NCBI RefSeq assembly: GCF_009709615.1 | Contig: NZ_WJYA01000002.1 | Coordinates: 62,001 to 126,000 of the forward strand | Length of the DNA stretch: 64,000 bases | Reading direction: 5' to 3' | From: Winogradskyella ouciana | GTDB lineage: Bacteria; Bacteroidota; Bacteroidia; Flavobacteriales; Flavobacteriaceae | In this document: in pieces, positions 19,473-28,153 of the stretch | How the letters are laid out: each line of letters begins with the position of its first letter | Position numbering within the stretch: the stretch's first letter is position 1 | Notes under the pieces: generated by a model | The model's database searches: none | What the model was told of the DNA's origin: nothing | What the model saw: only the letters and a program-made list of their open reading frames with translations | Made by a program: the position numbers and the translations under genes

Positions 19473-21163
19473 TGAGTGATGACAAAAAAATAATTTTCTC
19501 AATGTCTGGTGTAACCAAGACATTTCAATCTGCAAACACACCAGTTTTAAAGAATATCTATCTCAGTTTCTTTTATGGAGCAAAAATTGGGATTTTAGGT
19601 CTTAACGGTTCTGGTAAATCTACATTATTAAAGATTATAGCTGGGGTTGACAAAAATTATCAAGGCGATGTAGTATTCTCTCAAGACTATTCTGTTGGTT
19701 ATTTAGAACAAGAGCCTCAGCTAGATGATGATAAAACGGTAATGGAGGTTGTACGGGAAGGTGCTGCAGAAACCGTAGCAATTCTTGACGAATATAACAG
19801 TATCAATGACCAATTTGGCTTAGAGGAGGTCTATAGTAATCCAGATAAAATGGAAAAACTTATGAATCGACAAGCTGAGCTTCAAGATCAAATTGATGCT
19901 GCAAACGCATGGGAATTAGATACTAAATTAGAAATCGCCATGGATGCTCTACGCACACCTGAAGGCGATAAAAAAATTGGTGTATTATCTGGTGGTGAGC
20001 GTCGTCGTGTAGCCTTATGTCGTTTATTGTTGCAAGAACCAGATGTATTGCTTTTAGATGAGCCTACCAACCATTTAGATGCAGAATCAGTTCATTGGTT
20101 AGAACATCATTTAGCACAATACAAAGGAACGGTAATAGCCGTAACTCACGATAGATATTTCTTAGATAACGTTGCAGGCTGGATTTTAGAGCTCGATAGA
20201 GGAGAAGGTATTCCTTGGAAAGGAAACTACTCATCTTGGTTAGACCAAAAGTCAAAACGATTAGCACAAGAAAGTAAGACAGCATCAAAAAGACAGAAAA
20301 CCCTTGAGCGTGAGTTGGAGTGGGTGAGACAAGGTGCCAAAGGTCGTCAGACTAAGCAAAAAGCACGTTTGAAGAATTACGATAAGCTGATGAGTCAAGA
20401 TCAAAAGCAACTTGACGAAAAACTTGAAATTTACATACCAAATGGACCTCGTTTAGGAACCAACGTTATAGAAGCTAATGGTGTAGCCAAAGCTTACGGT
20501 GATAAATTACTTTATGAGGATTTAAACTTCAACTTACCACAAGCAGGAATTGTAGGTGTTATTGGACCAAATGGTGCTGGTAAAACTACCATTTTTAGAA
20601 TGATAATGGGAGAGGAAACTCCAGATAAGGGTGAGTTTAAAGTAGGGGAGACAGCAAAAATTGCTTATGTAGATCAAAAACACTCCAACATTGATCCAGA
20701 AAAAACAATTTGGCAAAATTTTAGTGATGAGCAAGAACTCATCATGATGGGAGGTCGCCAAGTAAACTCAAGAGCATACTTAAGTCGATTTAATTTTTCT
20801 GGTAGTGAACAGAATAAAAAGGTGAGTCTACTCTCAGGAGGGGAAAGGAACCGTTTACATTTGGCTATGACACTAAAAGAAGAAGGTAATGTATTACTTT
20901 TAGATGAGCCTACTAATGATTTAGATGTCAATACGTTGCGTGCCTTAGAAGAAGGTTTAGAAAACTTTGCAGGTTGTGCGGTTGTTATTAGTCACGATAG
21001 ATGGTTTCTGGATAGAATTTGTACACACATCCTGGCTTTTGAAGGTAATAGTCAGGTTTATTTCTTTGAAGGTAGTTTCAGTGATTATGAGGAGAATAAA
21101 AAGAAACGACTTGGTGGTGATTTAATGCCAAAACGAATTAAGTACAAGAAATTAGTGCGATAA
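19472..21163 (+). CDS. ettA: Energy-dependent translational throttle protein EttA (ABC-F)
   Basis: ABC-F ATPase that binds the ribosomal E site and gates translation according to ATP/ADP level. It has two nucleotide-binding domains: Walker A GLNGSGKST (about 43-51), signature LSGGERRRVALCRLL and Walker B LLLDEPTNHLD; then GPNGAGKTT, LSGGERNRL and LLLDEPTNDLD. The EttA-type arm insert is in the first domain, and the inter-domain linker is Lys/Arg-rich (about 265-310). The 563-residue length fits EttA. Confidence 0.96.
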   Translation: MSDDKKIIFSMSGVTKTFQSANTPVLKNIYLSFFYGAKIGILGLNGSGKSTLLKIIAGVDKNYQGDVVFSQDYSVGYLEQEPQLDDDKTVMEVVREGAAETVAILDEYNSINDQFGLEEVYSNPDKMEKLMNRQAELQDQIDAANAWELDTKLEIAMDALRTPEGDKKIGVLSGGERRRVALCRLLLQEPDVLLLDEPTNHLDAESVHWLEHHLAQYKGTVIAVTHDRYFLDNVAGWILELDRGEGIPWKGNYSSWLDQKSKRLAQESKTASKRQKTLERELEWVRQGAKGRQTKQKARLKNYDKLMSQDQKQLDEKLEIYIPNGPRLGTNVIEANGVAKAYGDKLLYEDLNFNLPQAGIVGVIGPNGAGKTTIFRMIMGEETPDKGEFKVGETAKIAYVDQKHSNIDPEKTIWQNFSDEQELIMMGGRQVNSRAYLSRFNFSGSEQNKKVSLLSGGERNRLHLAMTLKEEGNVLLLDEPTNDLDVNTLRALEEGLENFAGCAVVISHDRWFLDRICTHILAFEGNSQVYFFEGSFSDYEENKKKRLGGDLMPKRIKYKKLVR

Positions 21164-21180
21164 GCTTAATGCATACCAAC

Positions 21181-21212
21181 AAAAAATGCCCGCAACATGT
21201 GGGCATTTTTTG
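21181..21212 (+). terminator. Intrinsic terminator after ettA
   Basis: Stem AAAAATGCCC / GGGCATTTTT around a 9-base loop; A-rich on the left and T-rich on the right, so it could work in both directions. Confidence 0.9.
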
Positions 21213-21243
21213 TTATTTCATTTTGTATCGGTAAAAGTCTTTA

Positions 21244-21468
21244 TTAATTATCACCATAAAGATGACCACTGGTAAAATCTTTATAAGTCTCATCGACATC
21301 TTTAAACGCATTGGTCTCCATCAATTTCTTATTCTCAGCTTTCAACTTATACATCTTTATGATGGCTATAATTATGAATACAAGAAATATGGATGCTACG
21401 GCTATTAAAATCATAGTAAGTTGAGTGGTCGTCACTACTAAAGCCTTAGAAAGCAGTTTGTTAAGCAT
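21244..21468 (-). CDS. 74-residue single-span membrane protein
   Basis: One strong transmembrane helix (about residues 15-40, TMILIAVASIFLVFIIIAII) followed by the basic helical KMYKLKAENKKLMETN and an acidic tail. No recognised family. The start may be internal at residue 19. It stands alone, convergent with ettA. Confidence 0.65.
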   Translation of the reverse strand: MLNKLLSKALVVTTTQLTMILIAVASIFLVFIIIAIIKMYKLKAENKKLMETNAFKDVDETYKDFTSGHLYGDN

Positions 21469-21674
21469 GATTAATAGTATTAGATTTGGGTTCTATGGTG
21501 CTAATATAGAAAAAAAACATAAGGTAAATGCTTAGTTTTAAATAATTTACACTAATGTTTTTAATATTTTCATCGTTAAAGCGATTGAAATATTCGACAA
21601 ACCGCAGTGTTTTCGGCTAAAAGAACGATTTTAATGACTTGTTAACAATTCAAAAATTTAACATATATGTTTAA

Positions 21675-22457
21675 TTAATACCACTCTAAAAGGAGCACTT
21701 CAATTGAATTATCACCTTCATTCACTATTTTTTTAAATTGACTAACATCGCTCATGCCGTCAGAACCTCTGTAATGATAAGGATATACTGTTTTAGGTTT
21801 AAAGTCTAACACCGCATCAGCAGCACTTTCAACTGGCATTGTATAAGGTAGATTCATACAGACAAAGGCTTTGTCAATGTTTTTAAGATTTCGCATTTCA
21901 GGGATGTCCTCAGTGTCGCCAGAGATGTATATACGTTTGTTATTAATGTTCAGTACATAACCATTTCCTCTTCCTTTTAGGTGAAATTTTAAAGCTTCCT
22001 CTCGTAAGTTGTACATTGGGATAGCTTCAATTTCAATACCTTTAGCGTTTGATTTCTCACCATTGTTTAGCACTTTAACATCCAAATTTAATGAACTTGG
22101 TATTTTATCAGCTACTGCTTTTGGTGCTATTATTGATGCATTTCCTAAATCTAAAGCTTCAAGTGTTTTTACGTTTAAATGGTCACCATGAATATCGGTA
22201 ATTAGTACCAAAGTAGGTTTATTTTTGTTTTCAAAAGCTTCTGCACCTCCTGTTGGGTCTATATAAATAACATTATCTTCAGATTCTAAAATAAATGTAG
22301 CATGCTCAATGGGTATAATGTTTAGGCTACTTTCCGTTTTGGTATTTTCAGCCATTTTCTCATTTGACTCTGCTGTTTCAGTAGTTGACTTTTCGTTTTT
22401 GCAGCAAAACGTAGTTAGAAGAATAAGTAATAAAAGGTTGATTTTTATAAATTTCAT
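21675..22457 (-). CDS. Lipoprotein metallo-beta-lactamase-fold hydrolase
   Basis: 260 residues with an N-terminal lipobox region (LLILLTTFCCKN), so probably anchored to a membrane facing the periplasm. The metal site appears as ITDIHGDHLN, with further ligands in SGDTED and YPYHYRG, the pattern of the UlaG/UPF0173-like branch of the MBL superfamily. The short Ser/Thr/Glu-rich linker after the Cys fits a lipoprotein. Substrate unknown. Confidence 0.87.
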   Translation of the reverse strand: MKFIKINLLLLILLTTFCCKNEKSTTETAESNEKMAENTKTESSLNIIPIEHATFILESEDNVIYIDPTGGAEAFENKNKPTLVLITDIHGDHLNVKTLEALDLGNASIIAPKAVADKIPSSLNLDVKVLNNGEKSNAKGIEIEAIPMYNLREEALKFHLKGRGNGYVLNINNKRIYISGDTEDIPEMRNLKNIDKAFVCMNLPYTMPVESAADAVLDFKPKTVYPYHYRGSDGMSDVSQFKKIVNEGDNSIEVLLLEWY

Positions 22458-22624
22458 AATTGCATGTTTTTCATAAAGATACCCAACAATAGCGATAACT
22501 TAAAATTTGTAACAATTTTATAACAATCACTACTTATAATTTAGTAGGCAAAATTTTTATACTCTCATAAAATTACCGAAATTGCTTATCCGTTAAATTG
22601 TTCAACTAAAATATATAATATAAT

Positions 22625-23965
22625 ATGTCTGATGATTTTGATTTATTAGAGACCAACTCACAAGAAAAAGCTGAAAAAGTAGATGTAAACTGGGGAAAAG
22701 CCATAGACCAAATGAAGTCTAAGTTGGCTCAAGAGGATGATCCAGAAAGTCGTCAGAAAATATTAAATGCCACATTAGACAATGTTGTTGATATGGCTGA
22801 AAAAGACCGAACAACACTTCTAGATGCCATTAAGGATTTAACAGACTATCAAGATGAAGTTGGTATTATGTTCGAAGGCTTTTCAGCATTAAATGCTGCT
22901 GAGCAAAAAATCATCGATGATGCTGTAAAACGTCTAGAGCGTGCTAAGGTTGAGCTAGAGGATGCCAAGGCAAAACCAGATACTTGGTGGAACAATCTTT
23001 GGGGACGAAAAAGCAAAATCAGAAATGCTGAAGAAGAACTAAGAGAAGCACAAAAACAACGTGACGGTGCAGATAATAGGGCAAAAGCTATGTTTCAACA
23101 ACGTATAGAAACCGCTGATGTACAAACACTTCTTAATGAATTGTCATTTAAAAGTCAGGCTGCCATTAAACGTTTAAAGGATAGAGAGCTCGAAATAAAA
23201 GAGGTTGAAGAAAGTCTTAAAACAGCAATTGTTGAGGCGAGTAACAACCATACCAAAGCGCTTCAAAAGAAAAAAGAAGTAGAGGCCAAGCTCGAAGAAC
23301 AATATGCGTTATTAAAGCAAGCAAGACAAGCTTTAGAAGAAGTGGCTGACAAGCAATCCACGGAATATTCTGAAGCATTGGAAAAAGTCACAGGATTAGA
23401 GCAAAAGGTTGAGGAATTAGAAGGCCTTAAAAATGCTTACACAACTTTAGCTGCTTCTAAAGATAGCTTTGTACACAAGCATAACTTAACCATTAAGGTG
23501 TTGACATCTTTGAGAAGTAATCTTCAAACGCATCGAGCAAAATTAAAATCGGACACTGACGAGCGACTCAAATATTACGATGGTTATGTTGTTGCGCTTA
23601 AAGCACGTACAGACCAAGAGTTTGCCGCAATCCTAGAGCATTTAGGTGTTAAGACCGATGAGCATATTGGAGAAACTTTAGCAGCTATGCATACTGCAAG
23701 TGCTAAGGCACGTCAGGAAATGATGGATAACATCCCAGTTCACGAAAAAGTAATGCAAGGTGTCTATGGCAGTTATGCTGAAGCCTTAAAGGATATTAGA
23801 GCAAAAGATGCTGAAATCCAACAGAACTTCGCTGATCGTTATGGTATTGACATGAAAGAAATTTTTGACGAATACTATAAAGCAGATCCAAACGCACCAG
23901 CGGATGGAGGTGAGCCAGCAGGTGAACCAAAGCCAAAAACTAATGAAGATGACCTTTTAGGGTAA
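22625..23965 (+). CDS. Cassette gene A: long coiled-coil protein
   Basis: 446 residues, no signal peptide and no membrane span. Residues about 5-75 are a helical acidic domain; 85-130 and 175-300 are strong coiled coil (Glu/Lys/Ala heptads); a tryptophan-rich insert (TWWNNLWGRKS) sits near 119-129; the end (after 420) is a disordered Pro/Gly tail ending NEDDLLG. I do not recognise the family. First gene of an eight-gene rightward run with an AAA ATPase and membrane proteins. It could be a scaffold or polymer acted on by the ATPase, by analogy with PspA/ESCRT-III partners, but that is inference. Confidence 0.8.
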   Translation: MSDDFDLLETNSQEKAEKVDVNWGKAIDQMKSKLAQEDDPESRQKILNATLDNVVDMAEKDRTTLLDAIKDLTDYQDEVGIMFEGFSALNAAEQKIIDDAVKRLERAKVELEDAKAKPDTWWNNLWGRKSKIRNAEEELREAQKQRDGADNRAKAMFQQRIETADVQTLLNELSFKSQAAIKRLKDRELEIKEVEESLKTAIVEASNNHTKALQKKKEVEAKLEEQYALLKQARQALEEVADKQSTEYSEALEKVTGLEQKVEELEGLKNAYTTLAASKDSFVHKHNLTIKVLTSLRSNLQTHRAKLKSDTDERLKYYDGYVVALKARTDQEFAAILEHLGVKTDEHIGETLAAMHTASAKARQEMMDNIPVHEKVMQGVYGSYAEALKDIRAKDAEIQQNFADRYGIDMKEIFDEYYKADPNAPADGGEPAGEPKPKTNEDDLLG

Positions 23966-23969
23966 ATTC

Positions 23970-24056
23970 AGTAATAAGTATAAAGTAACAAGTCATTACA
24001 TTTAAGTTTCTAATAGAGCTTGTTTACTTTACACTTTGTACTTAATACTTGTTACT
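23970..24056. repeat. Empty inverted heptamer element (AGTA type)
   Basis: Left arm: four consecutive 7-mers AGTAATA, AGTATAA, AGTAACA, AGTCATT (23970-23997). Right arm, read on the other strand from 24056 back to 24022: AGTAACA, AGTATTA, AGTACAA, AGTGTAA, AGTAAAC. The outer 24 bases of the two arms match at 20 positions, so a long imperfect hairpin is possible. The 24-base centre contains no gene. It fills the A-B gap. Confidence 0.8.
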
Positions 24057-24061
24057 AAAAT

Positions 24062-25117
24062 ATGATTGTAACTCCATTAGATTCCGCAGTACTAGATTCC
24101 AAAGAGCAATATGTGTTCTATCACAAGATGTTAGATTTTACGCTCAAGGAACTCATAACTGCTGTTCAGGCAAAACAAATACTTAATCAGCAAGAGATAC
24201 TATTGTTTAAACAATACACCGATTTGTTGTTGTATTCTGTTGAAGCCATGCGTGTTAAGTATATGTACGACGATGAGGAAAACATGAAGGTGGATCTTAC
24301 GGATTCTGGTTTCCCTAATTATTTAGAGTTCCGTTATTTGTTTAATGATTTAGAACTTAGGGAAGAGTTTCTTAGCAAGCTTACTAATATCGATGTCCTT
24401 AAGGATGAGTTTTTAGACACTTTAATGCGTAAAAAAGAGCCTATTACTAAGCGTAGGTTATTTCAAGCCGCATCAATAGTGTATTATACTTCTGCGAAGA
24501 AAGAATATATTTTTAATCGATTTGTTCAGGGAAAGATATTGGATGCACCTCAAGGTTCGCCTGGCGAATTTATGGTAAGCTGGAGTTTTTATGAGGTATC
24601 TCACAATAGACCCTTTATTTGCTACATGTATTTTAATTATGATGGTAGAGACCCACTCAAGGATAGAGAAGATATCTATTACGTATTAAAGACGGTTGCA
24701 GATAGAGAATTGAATATAGACACAATGGCGTATGCCATCGATAAAAGATTGCCTAAGGTAATGCCTAAGCTTATAAAACGTGTGGATTTAGGACCAATTC
24801 ACAATGTGTTTGCAAAGGACGAGAACGAAGTCACTCATGCTATTTTAGATGGTATTGCCAAGAAAAATATTCCGCTGGAATCTTATGCTATTTCATTCAA
24901 AATTGACGAAGTGAGTTCCAAAAGTGAATTTAAGGAAGGTAGTTTCTTTAGCAAGCAGACCTTTCAAAGATGGGCAGGTTTATATAGAAGACGTTATGTC
25001 TTTGCACCACACAGAATCATACAATTATTGTATAACAAAACACCAGAAATTATGAATAAGCTGGAAATTCCGCCAGTAGAAGTGAGCAGTATGCAGTCGT
25101 CAGTTAGCAGTAAGTAA
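24062..25117 (+). CDS. Cassette gene B: soluble protein of unknown function
   Basis: 351 residues, mixed helix/strand composition, no signal peptide or membrane segment, and no family recognised. Notable segments: YMYFNYDGRDPLKDREDIYYVLKT-like region near 195-215 and FQRWAGLYRRRYVFAPHRIIQLLYNKTPEIM near 298-330. The last residues (SSMQSSVSSK) are encoded by the left heptamer array of the following S23 element, so the original C-terminus was probably different. It lies between coiled-coil gene A and ATPase gene C. Confidence 0.78.
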   Translation: MIVTPLDSAVLDSKEQYVFYHKMLDFTLKELITAVQAKQILNQQEILLFKQYTDLLLYSVEAMRVKYMYDDEENMKVDLTDSGFPNYLEFRYLFNDLELREEFLSKLTNIDVLKDEFLDTLMRKKEPITKRRLFQAASIVYYTSAKKEYIFNRFVQGKILDAPQGSPGEFMVSWSFYEVSHNRPFICYMYFNYDGRDPLKDREDIYYVLKTVADRELNIDTMAYAIDKRLPKVMPKLIKRVDLGPIHNVFAKDENEVTHAILDGIAKKNIPLESYAISFKIDEVSSKSEFKEGSFFSKQTFQRWAGLYRRRYVFAPHRIIQLLYNKTPEIMNKLEIPPVEVSSMQSSVSSK

Positions 25118-25527
25118 AAATAAAATGGGATTTAAGACACTTTTGGCATATCAAAAAGGATTCAACTTGGCAATGGAAATATTTCATTTAACAAAGGAAT
25201 TCCCTAAGTCAGAAATGTTTGGGTTGTCTTCTCAGATAGTAAGATCTAGTAGGTCAGTCTGTTCAAATATTACTGAAGGTTACCGTAAAAGACAATATGA
25301 AAAGCACTTTAAAAGTAAAATGTCGGATGCTGATAGCGAAAATTCTGAAACTCAATTATGGCTAGAATTTGCCTTGGCCTGTGAATATATTTCAGAAGAA
25401 AAGTTTGAAGACTTAACTGGTAAAAGCAAAGAGGTTGGAAAATTAATAAATTATATGATGAACAATCCAGACAAATTTAAATAAACCGATAATTGACTGC
25501 AGGCTGAGTACTGTGGACTGAATACTT
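25085..25527. mobile_element. Inverted heptamer element carrying an S23 gene (CAGT type)
   Basis: Left array (25085-25112): AGCAGTA, TGCAGTC, GTCAGTT, AGCAGTA. Right array (25493-25527): TTGACTG, CAGGCTG, AGTACTG, TGGACTG, AATACTT, i.e. CAGT-type 7-mers on the opposite strand. The arrays flank the four-helix-bundle gene at 25125-25484 and fill the B-C junction. Element boundaries and target duplication cannot be defined by eye; calling it mobile is inference. Confidence 0.6.
25125..25484 (+). CDS. Four-helix-bundle protein, S23/IVP family (TIGR02436 type)
   Basis: 119 residues. The family core FPKSEMFGLSSQIVRSSRSV followed by NITEGY is intact. The fold is a pentamer-forming four-helix bundle related to Avd, the accessory protein of diversity-generating retroelements, and to proteins encoded in 23S rRNA intervening sequences of Leptospira and Coxiella. 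The molecular role is unknown; Avd binds nucleic acid. No reverse transcriptase is nearby. Flanked on both sides by inverted 7-bp repeat arrays. Confidence 0.93.
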   Translation: MGFKTLLAYQKGFNLAMEIFHLTKEFPKSEMFGLSSQIVRSSRSVCSNITEGYRKRQYEKHFKSKMSDADSENSETQLWLEFALACEYISEEKFEDLTGKSKEVGKLINYMMNNPDKFK

Positions 25528-25532
25528 AATAA

Positions 25533-27494
25533 ATGGAACACAATTCAACATTCCCAATAAAACTTAACGAACTCGATATGCTTCGTGATGAAGCTACGTC
25601 TTATCTAAAATCCATACAATGGGAGCAGAGCCAACGTGCCAAAAACAAGAATAATGACGGCAAAGACGAGTCCATTTTATTGTATTTATCAAGAGCTAAC
25701 AAAGGAAGCAATGTTAACGTCACATCTGTTTCAAAAACTATTCTGGGATTGAAGAAACGTTTATTGCCAGAGTCTGTAGCGATTCCTATTTATCTAAATC
25801 AATCATTGTACGCCGTTCAAGAAGGTATTACCTTGGGTATTTGGGTTAAGGATAGTTATTACGATGCTTCTGGTTTGTCAACACTTAGCGAAAACAAATC
25901 GGCATTGGACAGTTCGGGAAAGCGCGAGTACGAAAGTAAAATGCACACGGCTACGGCTTTTATGCTGTTTGCTACGGCTTATAAAATTCTTCACGATTTA
26001 AAACCACACGCTTCAGACGATTTATCGGTGATGAAGCAGAAGTTTGCAGGAATTCCTGAAGTATCGTTTTTATCACCTTTAAAAGGAATTTCATGTCAAC
26101 TGTTTTATTACGATAAGTATTTAGGGCATCCAGATATTATAAAAACGGATAAAGATGTCATCGATTTTACAGTGGTTTATTTTGAGGCTTTAATTGATGA
26201 AATTCAATTACGAAAAAGCACTTTGGAATATACGGATACCATTGAAGACAGAACCTATAAACTAGAAAAATCAGACTTTGCGGTTGACGGTTGGAACAAT
26301 GTATTTGCCGGAACAGCCGTAAGTGTCGAGTTCAATAAAGTTCAATTTGAACAAATTGTAGGTAATAAGGATGCAAAGCACTTTGCCAGACGATTGACAG
26401 AGCGATTGTTGAGTTACGATTTTGAAGCTAAGAAAAATCCATTTCAAGAATTGGGCGGATTTATGCCAGTTTTTATGGGTTACGGAATTCCAGGAACAGG
26501 AAAAAGTATGCTCATTGCTGCCATTGCCACACGATTGAAGGCACACAGTGAAAATTTGGATATTCCTTTTTTGTTCCACCCAATGCCAGATACGTTGATA
26601 TCAACATTTCAAGGTGGTTCTGCCGAAAAAATGGTAGAATGGATGAAACCATTGCAAGATCCAACACGTTTGATTTTTGCACCAATCGATGATGCGGAAA
26701 ACAATCTACAAGAGCGTACAGCACAAGGTGTTTCTGCTGGTGTTAAGGAAGTGATTGGTGTGTTTTTAAGATATACCGAAGGTGCATACGCTGTAAATTA
26801 TGGAAACAGTTCTATCGGCTTATTTACCAATTTACCCGAAATGTTGGATAAGGCGGTCATTTCGCGTGTGCAAGGTCGATTTAAGATCGATGGTGCACGA
26901 AATCAAAAAGATTTTGTGGATCAGGATTACCTATGGTGGAGAAAGCTGGAAGAAACGATGCCCAATTTCATAAATATGGACAATCCAGATAATTATAAAT
27001 ATCTCGATGCACAGAAAGTAGCGAAGAACTTAGGTGAAATTTTGGAAAAAATAGAGAGGCCAACTGAAGAACGTGTTCTGAACACTTTTGATAAAGTTGC
27101 TAGCAAGTATAAGGATGATGAGCATATGTTCTATGCTCATTTATACACGGAGATTCAGAAGATATTTCCATTCTTTTCATCTCGTGATGTGAGGAACATT
27201 CAAAAAGCAGTATCGTTGAGATTAACGGATTTTGACTTGGAACCAGATTGGTTTGAAAATCCTGAAATTTATTTCAAAAAGGATTATGATACCAAATTTA
27301 ATATGCTGCAAGAATTGATGCGAGCCAATATGAAAGGCCTCGACTTCAGTGACATTAGACGACAAGAAGTAGTAAGGTATTTAGATAATGTGGCAACCAT
27401 TGCGGATACAGACTTTAAGCGTAAAGTGGATGCGAGAATCAACCAATTGAATATTGAGGCTGAGGCAAGAGAACAATTTGGGAAAAGAAATTGA
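25533..27494 (+). CDS. Cassette gene C: classic-AAA-like ATPase
   Basis: 653 residues. The N-terminal about 250 residues form an unrecognised domain; the AAA module spans about 300-460. Walker A is GYGIPGTGKS (316-325). A pore-loop-like STFQGGSAEKMVEWM (357-371) aligns in position with the KWVGESEK loop of Vps4/katanin. Walker B is RLIFAPIDDAEN (379-390), with Asp-Asp where Asp-Glu is usual. The sensor-1 Asn lies in LFTNLPEMLDKAVISRVQGRF (433), with candidate arginine fingers at 445 and 449. The C-terminal 190 residues are helical. Probably a hexameric remodelling ATPase; substrate unknown, with coiled-coil protein A a natural candidate. Confidence 0.88.
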   Translation: MEHNSTFPIKLNELDMLRDEATSYLKSIQWEQSQRAKNKNNDGKDESILLYLSRANKGSNVNVTSVSKTILGLKKRLLPESVAIPIYLNQSLYAVQEGITLGIWVKDSYYDASGLSTLSENKSALDSSGKREYESKMHTATAFMLFATAYKILHDLKPHASDDLSVMKQKFAGIPEVSFLSPLKGISCQLFYYDKYLGHPDIIKTDKDVIDFTVVYFEALIDEIQLRKSTLEYTDTIEDRTYKLEKSDFAVDGWNNVFAGTAVSVEFNKVQFEQIVGNKDAKHFARRLTERLLSYDFEAKKNPFQELGGFMPVFMGYGIPGTGKSMLIAAIATRLKAHSENLDIPFLFHPMPDTLISTFQGGSAEKMVEWMKPLQDPTRLIFAPIDDAENNLQERTAQGVSAGVKEVIGVFLRYTEGAYAVNYGNSSIGLFTNLPEMLDKAVISRVQGRFKIDGARNQKDFVDQDYLWWRKLEETMPNFINMDNPDNYKYLDAQKVAKNLGEILEKIERPTEERVLNTFDKVASKYKDDEHMFYAHLYTEIQKIFPFFSSRDVRNIQKAVSLRLTDFDLEPDWFENPEIYFKKDYDTKFNMLQELMRANMKGLDFSDIRRQEVVRYLDNVATIADTDFKRKVDARINQLNIEAEAREQFGKRN

Positions 27495-27496
27495 GC

Positions 27497-28084
27497 ATGA
27501 GTAACCGTATTAAAAACATAAATCGAAAAATTCTGTCCGATAAGTACTTTACCTTATCCGAAGTTAAATTCGATTATCAATTAAAAAGCGGTGATTGGGT
27601 TAAAAATACTTGGGAAGTTTTAGAACGAGGCAATGCAGTAGCTGCCTTACTCTATAGCACCGAAAAGCAAACAGTAATCTTGGTAAAGCAGTTTCGCCTA
27701 CCAGCATACATGAATGGCGTAGAAACAGGGTTTATGTTAGAAGTGCCAGCAGGCATATTGGAAAATAACGATGGCTCAGCAGAAAAAGCTATGAAACGCG
27801 AAATACTGGAGGAAACAGGATATAAAGTCCCGAAGTTGACCAAAATCTATGATGCTTTTGCCACGCCAGAAGGCAGCACGGAGCGATTTTCGTGCTTTGT
27901 TGGAGAATATTCAGATGAGATGAAAGTTGAGAATGGTGGAGGGCTTGATGATGAAAATGAAGATATTGAGATTGTTGAAATGCCTTTTAAAATTGCTATT
28001 GAGAAAATAAATTCAGGAGGAATTATTGATGCAAAAACGATAATGTTGTTGCAGTATGCTCAGATTAATAAATTGATAATTTAA
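27497..28084 (+). CDS. Cassette gene D: Nudix hydrolase (NudK/ADP-sugar pyrophosphatase-like)
   Basis: 195 residues. The Nudix box can be read in EVPAGILEN and REILEETGY; the upstream Glu of the consensus is replaced by Asp. NudK-type enzymes hydrolyse nucleotide sugars such as GDP-mannose or ADP-ribose. I chose the ATG at 27497, two bases after the stop of gene C; a TTG at 27491 inside gene C would add two residues. Tight spacing shows co-translation with the ATPase gene, so a nucleotide signal or by-product may belong to this cassette (inference). Confidence 0.9.
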   Translation: MSNRIKNINRKILSDKYFTLSEVKFDYQLKSGDWVKNTWEVLERGNAVAALLYSTEKQTVILVKQFRLPAYMNGVETGFMLEVPAGILENNDGSAEKAMKREILEETGYKVPKLTKIYDAFATPEGSTERFSCFVGEYSDEMKVENGGGLDDENEDIEIVEMPFKIAIEKINSGGIIDAKTIMLLQYAQINKLII

Positions 28085-28096
28085 ACCTAGATGTCC

Positions 28097-28153
28097 CACT
28101 GAGCGCAGTCGAAGTGCTTAGGTAGGATTATAAGATTTCCACCTTCGTGGAAA
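28097..28153. repeat. Flavobacterial dispersed repeat (CACTGAGCGCAGTCGAAGTG) plus hairpin
   Basis: Core CACTGAGCGCAGTCGAAGTG at 28097-28116 is a motif I know as recurring between genes in many Flavobacteria. It is enclosed by CCTA...TAGG. A perfect hairpin TTTCCAC-CTTC-GTGGAAA at 28136-28153 ends exactly at the ATG of gene E, where a ribosome would bind. Confidence 0.7.

Noticed and set aside
25125..25484. Possible diversity-generating retroelement because the S23 protein is Avd-like
   Set aside because: No reverse transcriptase, template repeat or variable repeat was seen within the window; the family relation alone is not enough.
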